From: Sphingomonadaceae bacterium
GTDB taxonomy: Bacteria; Pseudomonadota; Alphaproteobacteria; Sphingomonadales; Sphingomonadaceae
Direction: 5' to 3'
Assembly: GCA_027533105.1 (NCBI GenBank)
Contig: JAPZTW010000006.1
Coordinates: forward strand, 1-64,000
Length of the DNA stretch: 64,000 bases
Part shown: piece by piece, positions 7,313 through 15,536 of the stretch
How the letters are laid out: the number at the start of each line of letters is the position of its first letter
How positions within the stretch are numbered: the first letter of the stretch is position 1
The notes under the pieces: generated by a model
What the model was told of the DNA's origin: nothing
The model's input: the letters and a program-made list of their open reading frames with translations, nothing else
Database searches by the model: none
Position numbers and translations under genes: made by a program

Positions 7313-7968
7313 CGGATCACTTCATCCAGCGGCGCGCGCGGCACGGGGAAGTTATTCACTGGCGCAGCCGGATCGCGCCAGCCCACGCCCATGCCGCAGA
7401 AGAAGATGTGATCTTCCGGGATATCGACGACGCCGCGGATCTGCTCCTGGTAGATCGCCCAGGCTTCCTGCGGGCAGGAATCGAGCCCTTCCTCGCGCAG
7501 CAGCAGGCAGACGGTCTGCAGCCACATGCCGATATCCGACCATTGCGGCCGCCCCATGTAGCGCGGGGTGTGGATCAGCATCAGCACCGGCGCGCCAAAG
7601 GCCTTGAAATTGTTGGCGAACCACATCAAGCGGCCCATCTTGTTGTCGCGCGGGATTTCCAGCGCGGCATACATCGCCTCGCCCACGCCCTTGCGGCGCT
7701 CGGCATAGGCGCCATCAAGCTCGGGCGGGTAGATGTCGTATTCCGGCTTATGCCGCGCGGGTCCTTCAGGCAGGATCGCGGCGACATCGGCCAGCAGTTT
7801 CGCCAGCGGCTCACCCGTGATCACCGTCGCGTTCCACGGCTGGGTATTGCCGCCCGAGGGCGATTGCTGCGCCTTTTCCAGCACGCGCCGCAGCACCGCC
7901 TGATCGACCGACTTGTCGAGGAAGGCCCGCACGGTGCGGCGGGTGGCGACGGCGTCAGAAACGTTCAT
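7297..7968 (-). CDS. Nitroreductase-family flavoprotein (downstream tandem copy)
   Basis: The 223-residue protein has FMN-contact motifs of the nitroreductase fold: RRTVRAF near the N-terminus, QSPSGGNTQPW and the C-terminal FFCGMGVGWRD. It probably reduces nitro compounds or quinones with NAD(P)H. It is a clear paralogue of the next gene upstream, sharing the PQWSDIGMWLQ, LLLREEGLDSCPQE and HIFFCG blocks. Eleven bases separate them, and its end overlaps the DMT transporter start, so the three form one unit. Confidence 0.9.
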   Translation of the reverse strand: MNVSDAVATRRTVRAFLDKSVDQAVLRRVLEKAQQSPSGGNTQPWNATVITGEPLAKLLADVAAILPEGPARHKPEYDIYPPELDGAYAERRKGVGEAMYAALEIPRDNKMGRLMWFANNFKAFGAPVLMLIHTPRYMGRPQWSDIGMWLQTVCLLLREEGLDSCPQEAWAIYQEQIRGVVDIPEDHIFFCGMGVGWRDPAAPVNNFPVPRAPLDEVIRWEGF

Positions 7969-7979
7969 GGCCGAAAGTC

Positions 7980-8657
7980 CTATTCAAAGCCCAGGAACTG
8001 GATCTTGCTCTCCAGCGGTTCGCGCTTGCGATCGAAGGCGTTCACCGGGTCTTCCTCGTCGCGGTAACCGATGGCGATGCCGCAGAAGAAGATATGACTT
8101 TCATCCGAAACGCCCAGGAAATCCTTGATCAGCCGGGCATAGAGCGAGAGGAATTCCTGCGGGCAGGTATCCAGCCCCTGCTCGCGCAGCAGCAGCATGA
8201 TCGACTGCAGCCACATGCCGACATCCGACCACTGCGGCGGGCCCATCACCCGCGGGAAATAGACCATCAGCACGGCCGGGGCACCGAACGAGACGATGTT
8301 CTGCGCCATGAAATCGCCGCGCGCGGCCTTGTCGCCGCGCTCGATGTTCATCGCCGCATACATGTCCGCGCCAACCTGGTGCAGGCGTGCCAGGCATTCC
8401 GGCAGGACCTCGGGATCGCTCCACGAGTATTCCTTGGGATCCTGCGGCGGGGTAGCGCGCATCTTCTCCTGCAGCTGGCGCAGCGGCTCGCCGGTCAGGA
8501 TCGCGCCTTCCCACGGCTGGAAATTGCAGCCGGACGGCGTCCAGCGGGCCGTATCCATGACCTGCTTGAGGATATCGAGGGGAACGGGCCTGTCGTTGAA
8601 CGCCCGGATCGAGCGGCGGGACATGACGGCTTCGGTTACGGTGCTGGCTTTGCTCAT
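7980..8657 (-). CDS. Nitroreductase-family flavoprotein (upstream tandem copy)
   Basis: This 225-residue paralogue has SRRSIRAF, TPSGCNFQPW, PQWSDVGMWLQ, LLLREQGLDTCPQE and HIFFCGIAIGYRD at the same positions as its neighbour. The local duplication suggests two related FMN reductases with different substrates. Only four bases separate its ATG from a perfect palindrome and no Shine-Dalgarno is seen, so the mRNA may be leaderless or very short-leadered and tightly repressed. Confidence 0.9.
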   Translation of the reverse strand: MSKASTVTEAVMSRRSIRAFNDRPVPLDILKQVMDTARWTPSGCNFQPWEGAILTGEPLRQLQEKMRATPPQDPKEYSWSDPEVLPECLARLHQVGADMYAAMNIERGDKAARGDFMAQNIVSFGAPAVLMVYFPRVMGPPQWSDVGMWLQSIMLLLREQGLDTCPQEFLSLYARLIKDFLGVSDESHIFFCGIAIGYRDEEDPVNAFDRKREPLESKIQFLGFE

Positions 8658-8661
8658 GCCG

Positions 8662-8681
8662 GTTTAATCGAACGATTAAAC
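8662..8681. promoter_or_regulatory. Perfect palindrome upstream of the nitroreductase unit (TetR-type operator)
   Basis: GTTTAATCG and CGATTAAAC are perfect inverted 9-bp arms around AA, in an otherwise GC-rich context and 4 bp upstream of the first nitroreductase start. Size, symmetry and AT-rich arms are typical of TetR-family operators. No TetR-type gene is found in the window, so the regulator must be encoded elsewhere. Confidence 0.65.
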
Positions 8682-8769
8682 GAGCCGGTCAAGCCCGAAG
8701 ATGGTCCGGCAATGTCGACAGCGCGCCACCGCCCTGCGGCGACGCGCTGTCGCATGCTGCCTGTGGCAC

Positions 8770-9297
8770 TCAGGGCGCGGGTGCAGGTGCCGGCTTGGGT
8801 GCCAGGGCCGCCGCCACATCGGCGGCACGCAGCGCGCCCGGCCCGGGGCCCATATCCTCGTCATCAACCAGCTTCAGCTTCTTGGCCTCGCGGAACTCGG
8901 CCTCGGTCGCGGGGGCGAGGTCGGGGCGGCCGACCATGATCCCCATCTTGATCCGGCACTTGGCAAACTGCGTTTCATCAGCCTCGACCTCCAGCGCGAG
9001 CGCATCCTTCGCCTCGCTCTTCACGGTGAACTCGTGCTTGCCGGGGTCGGTGACCATGATGAAATATTTGCCCGCGCCCAGCGAGCTGACCTTCTGGCCA
9101 TTCTCGTTGACCGAGCAGCCCACGGCAAAGCCCATGCCGCCCGGACGGAAGAACACGATCTGGCCCTTGCCGGCCGGCGGCGCGGGCAAGGCGATCGGGG
9201 CGGCATCGTCGTCCTTCTTGTCCGCCGCCTGGGCCGGCATCGTGGCCAGGCTGGCAGCCAGGGCCAGGGGGATCAGGGCGGAAAGCTTAAGGGCCAT
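8770..9297 (-). CDS. Secreted DUF2846-like protein
   Basis: The 175-residue protein begins with a cleavable signal peptide (MALKLSALIPLALAASLATMPAQA). The core GKGQIVFFRPGGMGFAVGCSVNENG, then GAGKYFIMVTDPGKHEFTV, resembles DUF2846, a small periplasmic beta-sandwich domain. The end is alanine/proline-rich. It overlaps the next gene start-to-stop, so both are co-expressed. Function is unknown. Confidence 0.7.
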   Translation of the reverse strand: MALKLSALIPLALAASLATMPAQAADKKDDDAAPIALPAPPAGKGQIVFFRPGGMGFAVGCSVNENGQKVSSLGAGKYFIMVTDPGKHEFTVKSEAKDALALEVEADETQFAKCRIKMGIMVGRPDLAPATEAEFREAKKLKLVDDEDMGPGPGALRAADVAAALAPKPAPAPAP

Positions 9298-9928
9298 CGG
9301 TTTTTCCTTCGGATGTTGATGGGGTTGGCGCCGCCTGCGGCGCCGGGGTTTCCTGCGCCGGGCGCGGAATGACGAACCGGGCTGCGACCTTGGCCTCGGC
9401 CAGGGTGCCCGGCGGCACCTCGATATGCTTGCCGCGGATGAACAGGGCCGGCAGCCCCACCGTCGCGCCCACGGCGTAGCTCAGCGTCTGGTTATCCTTG
9501 CCCTTGCCGCCAACCTGCATGCTGCGCAGGCGGATCCGCTGACCGGCAAAGTCGAGATAGCGCGCAGCCAGCACCAGTTCGCCGCCTACGCCCAGCCCGG
9601 TCTTCTTGGCGTGGACCACCTCGCCCATGCCGGGGGTTCCGGCCGGCACCACGACCCGGCCATCGACCACTAGTGGCTCGGCCAGAGTGAGCGGGAACAT
9701 CTCGCCAGAGGTGGAGACCCGGCTGCCGAGCAAGGTGCCGATCTTGAGCACGACCGGGGTCAGGGCAGCGATGCAATCGGACTGCGCGGGACAGGCCTCG
9801 CCAGGCTGGGCCGCGACGGGCGGGACAGGCTCAAGCGGCACCGTGGAAACCGTTTGCGCAGCAGCAGCAACGCCGGTCAGCCACCAGGCTGAAACCACAC
9901 CAAGAGTGCGAGATAAAAAGATTTTCAT
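9287..9928 (-). CDS. Secreted hypothetical protein
   Basis: The 213-residue product has a signal peptide (MKIFLSRTLGVVSAWWLTGVAAAAQ), a short Cys pair (ACPAQSDC), and a beta-rich body with PAGTPGMGEVVHAKKTG and ELVLAARYLDFAGQRI. I know no named family with certainty. The ATG was chosen because it opens the signal sequence; the frame is open 14 codons further. It lies upstream of, and overlaps, the DUF2846-like gene, suggesting a two-gene envelope operon. Confidence 0.65.
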   Translation of the reverse strand: MKIFLSRTLGVVSAWWLTGVAAAAQTVSTVPLEPVPPVAAQPGEACPAQSDCIAALTPVVLKIGTLLGSRVSTSGEMFPLTLAEPLVVDGRVVVPAGTPGMGEVVHAKKTGLGVGGELVLAARYLDFAGQRIRLRSMQVGGKGKDNQTLSYAVGATVGLPALFIRGKHIEVPPGTLAEAKVAARFVIPRPAQETPAPQAAPTPSTSEGKTDGP

Positions 9929-9991
9929 TGCCACCGCTGGCAGGCTTACCGCCTTTGCGCTGGCTGGCAAGGGCCTATGCGGAATTGTCGA

Positions 9992-11806
9992 CTATTCGTC
10001 CTCGAACAGCGCGGCGAGCTGCTCGATCATCGTCCCGCCCAGCTGCTCGACATCCATGATCGTCACGGCGCGGCGATAGTACCGGGTGACATCGTGGCCG
10101 ATGCCGATGGCGACCAGTTGGACCGGGGACTGGCGCTCGATCCAGTCGATCACCTTCCTGAGGTGCTGCTCCAGATAGCCCGCGGTGTTGACGCTCAGCG
10201 TCGAATCGTCGACCGGCGCGCCGTCGGAAATGACCATCAGGATGCGGCGATCCTCGGGCCGGGCGAGCATCCGGGTATGGGCCCAGAGCAGCGCCTCGCC
10301 GTCGATGTTTTCCTTCAGCAGGCCTTCGCGCATCATCAGGCCGAGGTTGCGGCGGCTGCGGCGATAGGGCTCGTCGGCCTTCTTGTAGACGATGTGGCGC
10401 AGATCGTTGAGGCGGCCGGGCTGGGCCTGCTTGCCGCTGGCCAGCCAGGCCTCGCGGCTCTGCCCGCCCTTCCAGGCGCGGGTGGTGAAGCCGAGAATCT
10501 CGGTCTTGACCCCGCAGCGCTCCAGCGTGCGCGCCAGCACATCCGCGCTGATCGCTGCGATCGAGATCGGCCGACCGCGCATGGAACCGGAATTGTCGAT
10601 CAGCAGGGTGACGATGGTGTCCTTGAACTCGACATCGCGCTCGATCTTGTAGGACAGCGAATGGCCGGGGCTGATCACCACGCGGGCCAGCCGCGCGGCA
10701 TCGAGCATGCCCTCTTCCTGGTCGAAATCCCAAGAGCGGTTCTGCTGGGCCATCAGGCGCCGCTGCAGCCGGTTGGCCAGCTTGGTGACGATGCCCTGCA
10801 GGCCCTTAAGCTGCGCGTCGAGATAGGCGCGCAGCCGGGTCAGTTCTTCCTCGTCGCACAGGTCCTGCGCGGCAACGACCTCGTCGAACTGCTCGGTATA
10901 GACCTTGTAGTCGAAGTTGGCGGGAATATCGGTCCAGGGCCGGTTCGGCCGGACGGGAAGCATGCCCTCCTCGCCATCGTCACCGGCTTCGGCCTCGGCA
11001 TTGTCGTCCTCGACCTGCTGCTCGACCTCGCCCTCGCCTTCCTCGTCGCCTTCGCTGGGTTCCCCGGCAACTTCGCTGGGGGCCTGGTCTTCCTGCGATT
11101 CGCCGGCGTCGGGGTTATCCTCGCTGTCGTCCTCACCCTCCTGGTCCTCGCCCTCTTCAGGCTCGGCTTCGGTCGGTTCGGAACGGGTCAGCTCGAGGTG
11201 CTGAAGCATGTCGAGGCTCAGCGCCTGGAACGCCTTCTGATCGTCAAGCGACAGGGCCAGCGCCTCGAAATCGGTGCCGGCGCGCTGTTCGATCCAGCCG
11301 CGCAGCATGTCAGTGCCCTTGCGCGCGGCTTCCGGCACCGGCTGGCCAGTCAGATGTTCGCGCAGCAGCAGCGAGAGCGCGACCGGCAGCGGCACTTCGT
11401 CAGGACTCGCGGCGCGGGCAATCGGATCGCCGGCAATCCGCACGGCCATCGCCGCATCGAGATTGTCGCGCATCCCGGCATAGGCCTTCGAGCCCAGCGC
11501 CTCATATCGCACCTGCTCCACCAGGTCATAGCAGGCCCGCGCCGAAGGTTCGCTCGGCGCGGCCTTGGCGTGCAGGGCCTCGTTATGGTGGCGCAGCTTC
11601 AGCGCCATCGAATCGGCATGGCCGCGCGCTTCCATCGCCTGATCGCGCGGCAGGTTGCGGCCCGGCATCGGCACCCGCAGGTTCTTGCCGTTGGCTATTG
11701 CGACATCGGCCGTCCAGGCCACTTCCAGTTCCGGCTCGTGCGAAATCGCCCGGCTGGCGCCGGTCAGCACGGAACGGAAGCGATCAAGGGGCGTTTCGTC
11801 GGCCAT
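9992..11806 (-). CDS. cobT: Cobaltochelatase CobT subunit
   Basis: The 604-residue protein has the three CobT parts: a helical N-terminal region (1-200), a very acidic linker (about 205-282, mostly Glu/Asp/Gly), and a C-terminal von Willebrand A-like domain with the MIDAS motif D404-x-S406-x-S408. CobT works with the AAA+ subunit CobS and with CobN to insert cobalt into hydrogenobyrinic acid diamide in aerobic B12 synthesis. I chose [10 protein letters not shown] as start; the open frame extends into the flanking repeat. cobS and cobN are not in this window. Confidence 0.92.
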   Translation of the reverse strand: MADETPLDRFRSVLTGASRAISHEPELEVAWTADVAIANGKNLRVPMPGRNLPRDQAMEARGHADSMALKLRHHNEALHAKAAPSEPSARACYDLVEQVRYEALGSKAYAGMRDNLDAAMAVRIAGDPIARAASPDEVPLPVALSLLLREHLTGQPVPEAARKGTDMLRGWIEQRAGTDFEALALSLDDQKAFQALSLDMLQHLELTRSEPTEAEPEEGEDQEGEDDSEDNPDAGESQEDQAPSEVAGEPSEGDEEGEGEVEQQVEDDNAEAEAGDDGEEGMLPVRPNRPWTDIPANFDYKVYTEQFDEVVAAQDLCDEEELTRLRAYLDAQLKGLQGIVTKLANRLQRRLMAQQNRSWDFDQEEGMLDAARLARVVISPGHSLSYKIERDVEFKDTIVTLLIDNSGSMRGRPISIAAISADVLARTLERCGVKTEILGFTTRAWKGGQSREAWLASGKQAQPGRLNDLRHIVYKKADEPYRRSRRNLGLMMREGLLKENIDGEALLWAHTRMLARPEDRRILMVISDGAPVDDSTLSVNTAGYLEQHLRKVIDWIERQSPVQLVAIGIGHDVTRYYRRAVTIMDVEQLGGTMIEQLAALFEDE

Positions 11807-11819
11807 GGAACCTTCTCTG

Positions 11820-11902
11820 CGTCGTCCCGGGGCTGACCCGGGACCGCTGGCGGCAGGACGCATCACTTCCGCCAGCGATCCCGGCTTTCGCCGGGATGAC
11901 GG
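11820..11902. repeat. Palindromic intergenic repeat (CGTCCCGG type), copy 2
   Basis: This repeat sits between cobT and fsa. Its left part reads CGTCGTCCCGG then GGGACCGCTGGCGG; its right part reads CCGCCAGCGATCCCGG then CCGGGATGACGG. The GGGACCGCTGGC block is shared with copy 1 near 6331. It lies in a transcribed gap and could act as an RNA hairpin. Confidence 0.75.
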
Positions 11903-11914
11903 ACTAACTCAAGA

Positions 11915-12565
11915 TCAAATGCTCTGCCCGGTCTTGGCCCAGTCGGCCAGGAAGCCTTCGATGCCCTTTTCGGTCAGGATATGCTTGAACAGGCCCTTGA
12001 TGACCGAGGGCGGCGCGGTCATCACGTCGGCGCCGATCTTGGCGGCCTCCAGCACGTGGATGCCGTGGCGGACCGAGGCGACGAGGATTTCCGTGCCAAA
12101 GCCGTAATTGTCGTAGATCAGGCGGATGTCGCTGATCAGCGCCATGCCATCGAAGCCATTGTCATCGTGGCGGCCGACGAAGGGCGAAACGAACGTGGCC
12201 CCGGCCTTGGCCGCCAGCAGCGCCTGGGCGGCCGAGAAGCACAGCGTGACGTTGACCATGGTGCCGTCGTCGGTCAGCGCCTTGCAGGTCTTCAGGCCAT
12301 CGATGGTCAGCGGCACCTTGATGCAGACGTTGTCGGCGATCTTGCGCAGCACTTCGGCCTCGCGCATCATCCCTTCGTGATCGAGCGCGACCACTTCGGC
12401 GCTGACCGGGCCGCTGGTGATCCCGCAGATTTCGCGGGTCACTTCCATGAAATCGCGGCCCGATTTCATGATCAGGCTGGGATTGGTGGTCACGCCATCG
12501 AGCAGGCCGGTGGCGGCCAGTTCCTTGATCTCGGCGATTTCGGCGGTGTCGGCAAAGAACTTCAC
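11915..12565 (-). CDS. fsa: Transaldolase / fructose-6-phosphate aldolase family protein
   Basis: The 216-residue protein is a short (subfamily 3) transaldolase: [24 protein letters not shown] and the Schiff-base Lys83 in CIKVPLT are all present, followed by FVGRHDDNG. Enzymes of this length act as transaldolase in the pentose phosphate pathway or as fructose-6-phosphate aldolase; the sequence alone does not decide. It is soluble, decameric by family, and upstream of cobT with a repeat between them. Confidence 0.92.
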   Translation of the reverse strand: MKFFADTAEIAEIKELAATGLLDGVTTNPSLIMKSGRDFMEVTREICGITSGPVSAEVVALDHEGMMREAEVLRKIADNVCIKVPLTIDGLKTCKALTDDGTMVNVTLCFSAAQALLAAKAGATFVSPFVGRHDDNGFDGMALISDIRLIYDNYGFGTEILVASVRHGIHVLEAAKIGADVMTAPPSVIKGLFKHILTEKGIEGFLADWAKTGQSI

Positions 12566-12621
12566 GGGTCAGCGCTCCGGGGTTGATTCCCGGTTGCTAT
12601 AGGGAAGCCCGCAGCAGCCCG

Positions 12622-13305
12622 CTAGACCACCTTGAGCGCGGCGATCAGCAGCGGATCGCGCGTTGCCAGCGGATCGGCCCGGATCGCGGCTTCCTCCACC
12701 CCGATTTCGCGCCAGATCGCACTGTCCACTTCAGCCGCAAAGCCGCGCGCCACCCGGTCGACGTCGACGCCGGTCAGCGCCGCCAGCACCTGTCCGATCA
12801 GCGGCTCGCGCGCCACGCGCAGCGCCCCGCCCACTTCGGGCACCAGTGTTTCGATCAGGCCATCGGCCATCGAGCGGCGCAGGAAATCGGTCGCCGCAGT
12901 TGGCCCGCCGCGGACGAGATCGATCGCGTTCTCGATCCCGATCATCCGCACCGTATCGGCCACGATCGGCGCGACGCGATAAGACCCGCGCACGGCGATA
13001 TCCGCGACGGCATCCTCCAGCCGGTCCTTGAACAAGCGTGACGTAAGAATCCGGCCGAGCACATCGCCGCGTCGGCCCAGGAAGCGGTCCAGCCCGATCC
13101 GCTCGACCGCCTGGTCCCAGTAACCACCCGGCGCGGCCATGCGGGCAAAGGCCCGCTCGCTTGCCAGCACCAGCAGGCGGCGGATCGCCTCGGTATAGCT
13201 GATCCCGCCCATCGAACTGCAGCCTGGCAGCGCCAGCAGGGCCACGGCGGAAGAGCCGGCCAGGAACGCGCGGCGGCTGGGCGCGAATGCGGAAATCGGG
13301 GTCAT
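12622..13305 (-). CDS. DUF4197-family secreted (lipo)protein
   Basis: The 227-residue protein starts at an ATG with AGGAG upstream. Its N-terminus has RRAFLAGSSAVALLALPGC, which combines a twin-arginine-like pair and a lipobox cysteine, so it is probably an exported lipoprotein. The body (YTEAIRRLLVLASERAF, DVLGRILTSRLFKDRLEDAV, LADVDVDRVARGFAAEVDSA-like helices) fits DUF4197, a helical family without known function. It is divergent from priA by about 65 bp. Confidence 0.8.
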   Translation of the reverse strand: MTPISAFAPSRRAFLAGSSAVALLALPGCSSMGGISYTEAIRRLLVLASERAFARMAAPGGYWDQAVERIGLDRFLGRRGDVLGRILTSRLFKDRLEDAVADIAVRGSYRVAPIVADTVRMIGIENAIDLVRGGPTAATDFLRRSMADGLIETLVPEVGGALRVAREPLIGQVLAALTGVDVDRVARGFAAEVDSAIWREIGVEEAAIRADPLATRDPLLIAALKVV

Positions 13306-13370
13306 GATGCACTCCTGCGATTGCGCGGCACTTGCCGCCACCCTCAGGCGGTCTCCATATAGCGGCCCAG

Positions 13371-15536
13371 ATGAACCGCGTCCGACTCCTTGTTTTTAAT
13401 CCCGTGCTGTCGGTGCTGGATTATCGGGTTCCGCCCGGCATGGCGATCGAACTCGGCAGCCTGGTCATCGCCCCGCTTGGCCCGCGTCAGGTGCTGGGGA
13501 TCGTCTGGGAGCCGGAGCGGCTCGAAGGCAGCGAAGTGCCCGAGGCCAAGCTGCGCCCCTTGCTGGAAGTGCTGCCCGTGCCGCCGATTTCGGAAGCCTT
13601 GCGGCGGCTGATCGAATGGACAGCAGACTATTACTGCGCCTCGCTCAATTCCGTGGCGCGCATGATGCTGGGATCGATGGCGGCGCTGCGCGGCGGCGGG
13701 ACCACCACCGAATACCGCCTGTCGGGCCACGAACCGGCCCGGCTGACGCCCCAGCGCGCCGCCGCGCTCGATGCCTTGCAGGGTGAGCAGGCCTCGATCC
13801 GCGAACTGGCCGAACTGGCCAGCGTTTCCGAAGGCGTGCTGCGCGGGATGGTCAATGCCGGGATCCTCGAGCCGGTGACGGTCGACCTCGATCGCCGCTA
13901 CCCCCGCGCCCGGCCCGATCATGCCCAGCCGGACCTGTCCGAGGAGCAGCAGGCGGCCGCCGACGAATTCGTCGCCGCGGTCGATGCCGGGCGGTTCCAG
14001 CCCTTCCTGCTCGATGGGGTGACCGGATCGGGCAAAACCGAATGCTATTTCGAGGCAATTGCCGAAGCCGTGCGGCGCGGGCGGCAGGTGCTGGTGCTGC
14101 TGCCCGAAATCGCCCTGACCGAGAATTTCCTGCGCCGGTTCGAAGCCCGGTTCGGCGTGCCGCCGGTGCTGTGGCATTCCAGCCTCAAGCAGAGCGAGCG
14201 CCGCCGCGCCTGGCGGGCAATCGTTTCGGGCGAGGCGCAAGTGGTGGTCGGCGCGCGCTCCGCGCTGTTCATGCCGTTCAGGCAACTCGGCCTGATCGTG
14301 GTGGACGAGGCGCACGAGGTCTCGTTCAAGCAGGACGATGGCGTGCGCTACAACGCGCGCGACGTCGCCGTGATCCGCGCCCGGTTCGAAGCCATCCCGG
14401 TAATCCTGGCCAGTGCGACCCCGGCGCTCGAATCGTTGCAACTGGCCGAGGCCGGGGTCTATCGGAAGATCGACCTGCCCAGCCGCTTCGGCGGCGCGAC
14501 CCTGCCCCACATCGAAGTGGTCGACCTGCGCAAGGACGAGCCGCCGCGCCAGCACTGGATCGCCCCCTCGCTGGTCAAGGCGCTGGAAGAGCGGCTGGGG
14601 CGCGGCGAGCAGTCGCTGCTGTTCCTCAACCGGCGCGGCTATGCCCCGCTGACGCTGTGCCGCAATTGCGGCTATCGCTTCCAGTGCCCGAACTGTTCGG
14701 CCTGGCTGGTCGAGCACCGCCTGTCGCGGCGGCTGGCCTGCCACCATTGCGGCCACGCGGCCGAAGTGCCCGACGCCTGCCCCGAATGCCACACGCCAGA
14801 TTGCCTGGTCGCCTGCGGTCCGGGCGTGGAACGCATTGCCGACGAGGTGACCGCGCTGTTCCCCGACGCCCGGATTGCCATCGCCACCTCGGACACGCTC
14901 AACAGCCCGGAAAAGATCGGCGATTTCGTCGCCCGGGCCGAAGGCGGGGCGATCGACGTAATCGTCGGCACCCAGTTGGTGACCAAGGGCTATCACTTCC
15001 CCGAACTGACGCTGGTGGGCGTGATCGATGCCGACATGGGGCTGGAAGGTGGCGATCTGCGCGCCGCCGAGCGCACCTACCAGCAGATAGCCCAGGTAGC
15101 CGGGCGCGCCGGGCGCGGGGTAAAGCAGGGCGAAGTGCTGATCCAGACCCGCCATCCCGAAGCCGCCGTGATCGCCGCGCTCGCCGCTGGCGACCGCGAC
15201 GCCTTCTATGCCGCCGAGGCCGAGGCGCGCCGCGATGCCGGGGCGCCCCCGTTCGGTCGCTGGGCCGCGATCATCGTGTCGAGCGAGGACGAGGCCGAAG
15301 CGCGCGAGGCCGCCCGCCAGATCGGCGGCGCGCGGCCAAGCCTGCCTGACGTGATGATCCTCGGCCCGGCCCCGGCCCCGCTGGCCCTGCTGCGCGGGCG
15401 TTATCGCTATCGCCTGCTGATCAATGCCCGCCGCTCGGCGCAATTGCAGGACATCATCCGGCAATGGCTGGGCGCGCTGACCTTTCCGCAAGGGGTGCGG
15501 GTGGCGGTCGATATCGATCCCTATTCCTTCGTATGA
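13371..15536 (+). CDS. priA: Primosomal replication restart helicase
   Basis: The 721-residue protein is a complete PriA. It has the N-terminal DNA-binding region, Walker A GVTGSGKT (216-223), DEAH at 312-315, and eight zinc-ligand cysteines (430, 433, 439, 442, 457, 460, 470, 473) inside the helicase core. PriA reloads the replisome at stalled forks and D-loops. The start MNRVRLLVFN was chosen over an earlier in-frame ATG because PriA begins at this strand. Its stop overlaps the start of the photolyase gene by ATGA. Confidence 0.95.
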   Translation: MNRVRLLVFNPVLSVLDYRVPPGMAIELGSLVIAPLGPRQVLGIVWEPERLEGSEVPEAKLRPLLEVLPVPPISEALRRLIEWTADYYCASLNSVARMMLGSMAALRGGGTTTEYRLSGHEPARLTPQRAAALDALQGEQASIRELAELASVSEGVLRGMVNAGILEPVTVDLDRRYPRARPDHAQPDLSEEQQAAADEFVAAVDAGRFQPFLLDGVTGSGKTECYFEAIAEAVRRGRQVLVLLPEIALTENFLRRFEARFGVPPVLWHSSLKQSERRRAWRAIVSGEAQVVVGARSALFMPFRQLGLIVVDEAHEVSFKQDDGVRYNARDVAVIRARFEAIPVILASATPALESLQLAEAGVYRKIDLPSRFGGATLPHIEVVDLRKDEPPRQHWIAPSLVKALEERLGRGEQSLLFLNRRGYAPLTLCRNCGYRFQCPNCSAWLVEHRLSRRLACHHCGHAAEVPDACPECHTPDCLVACGPGVERIADEVTALFPDARIAIATSDTLNSPEKIGDFVARAEGGAIDVIVGTQLVTKGYHFPELTLVGVIDADMGLEGGDLRAAERTYQQIAQVAGRAGRGVKQGEVLIQTRHPEAAVIAALAAGDRDAFYAAEAEARRDAGAPPFGRWAAIIVSSEDEAEAREAARQIGGARPSLPDVMILGPAPAPLALLRGRYRYRLLINARRSAQLQDIIRQWLGALTFPQGVRVAVDIDPYSFV

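Noticed and set aside
9977..11836. 619-codon open frame opposite cobT
   Set aside because: It mirrors the cobT coding strand in a GC-rich genome; its translation is low-complexity and has no domain, while cobT has full family motifs.
13344..15491. 715-codon open frame opposite priA
   Set aside because: Antisense shadow of priA; the predicted protein is rich in His/Arg/Gly with no recognisable fold.
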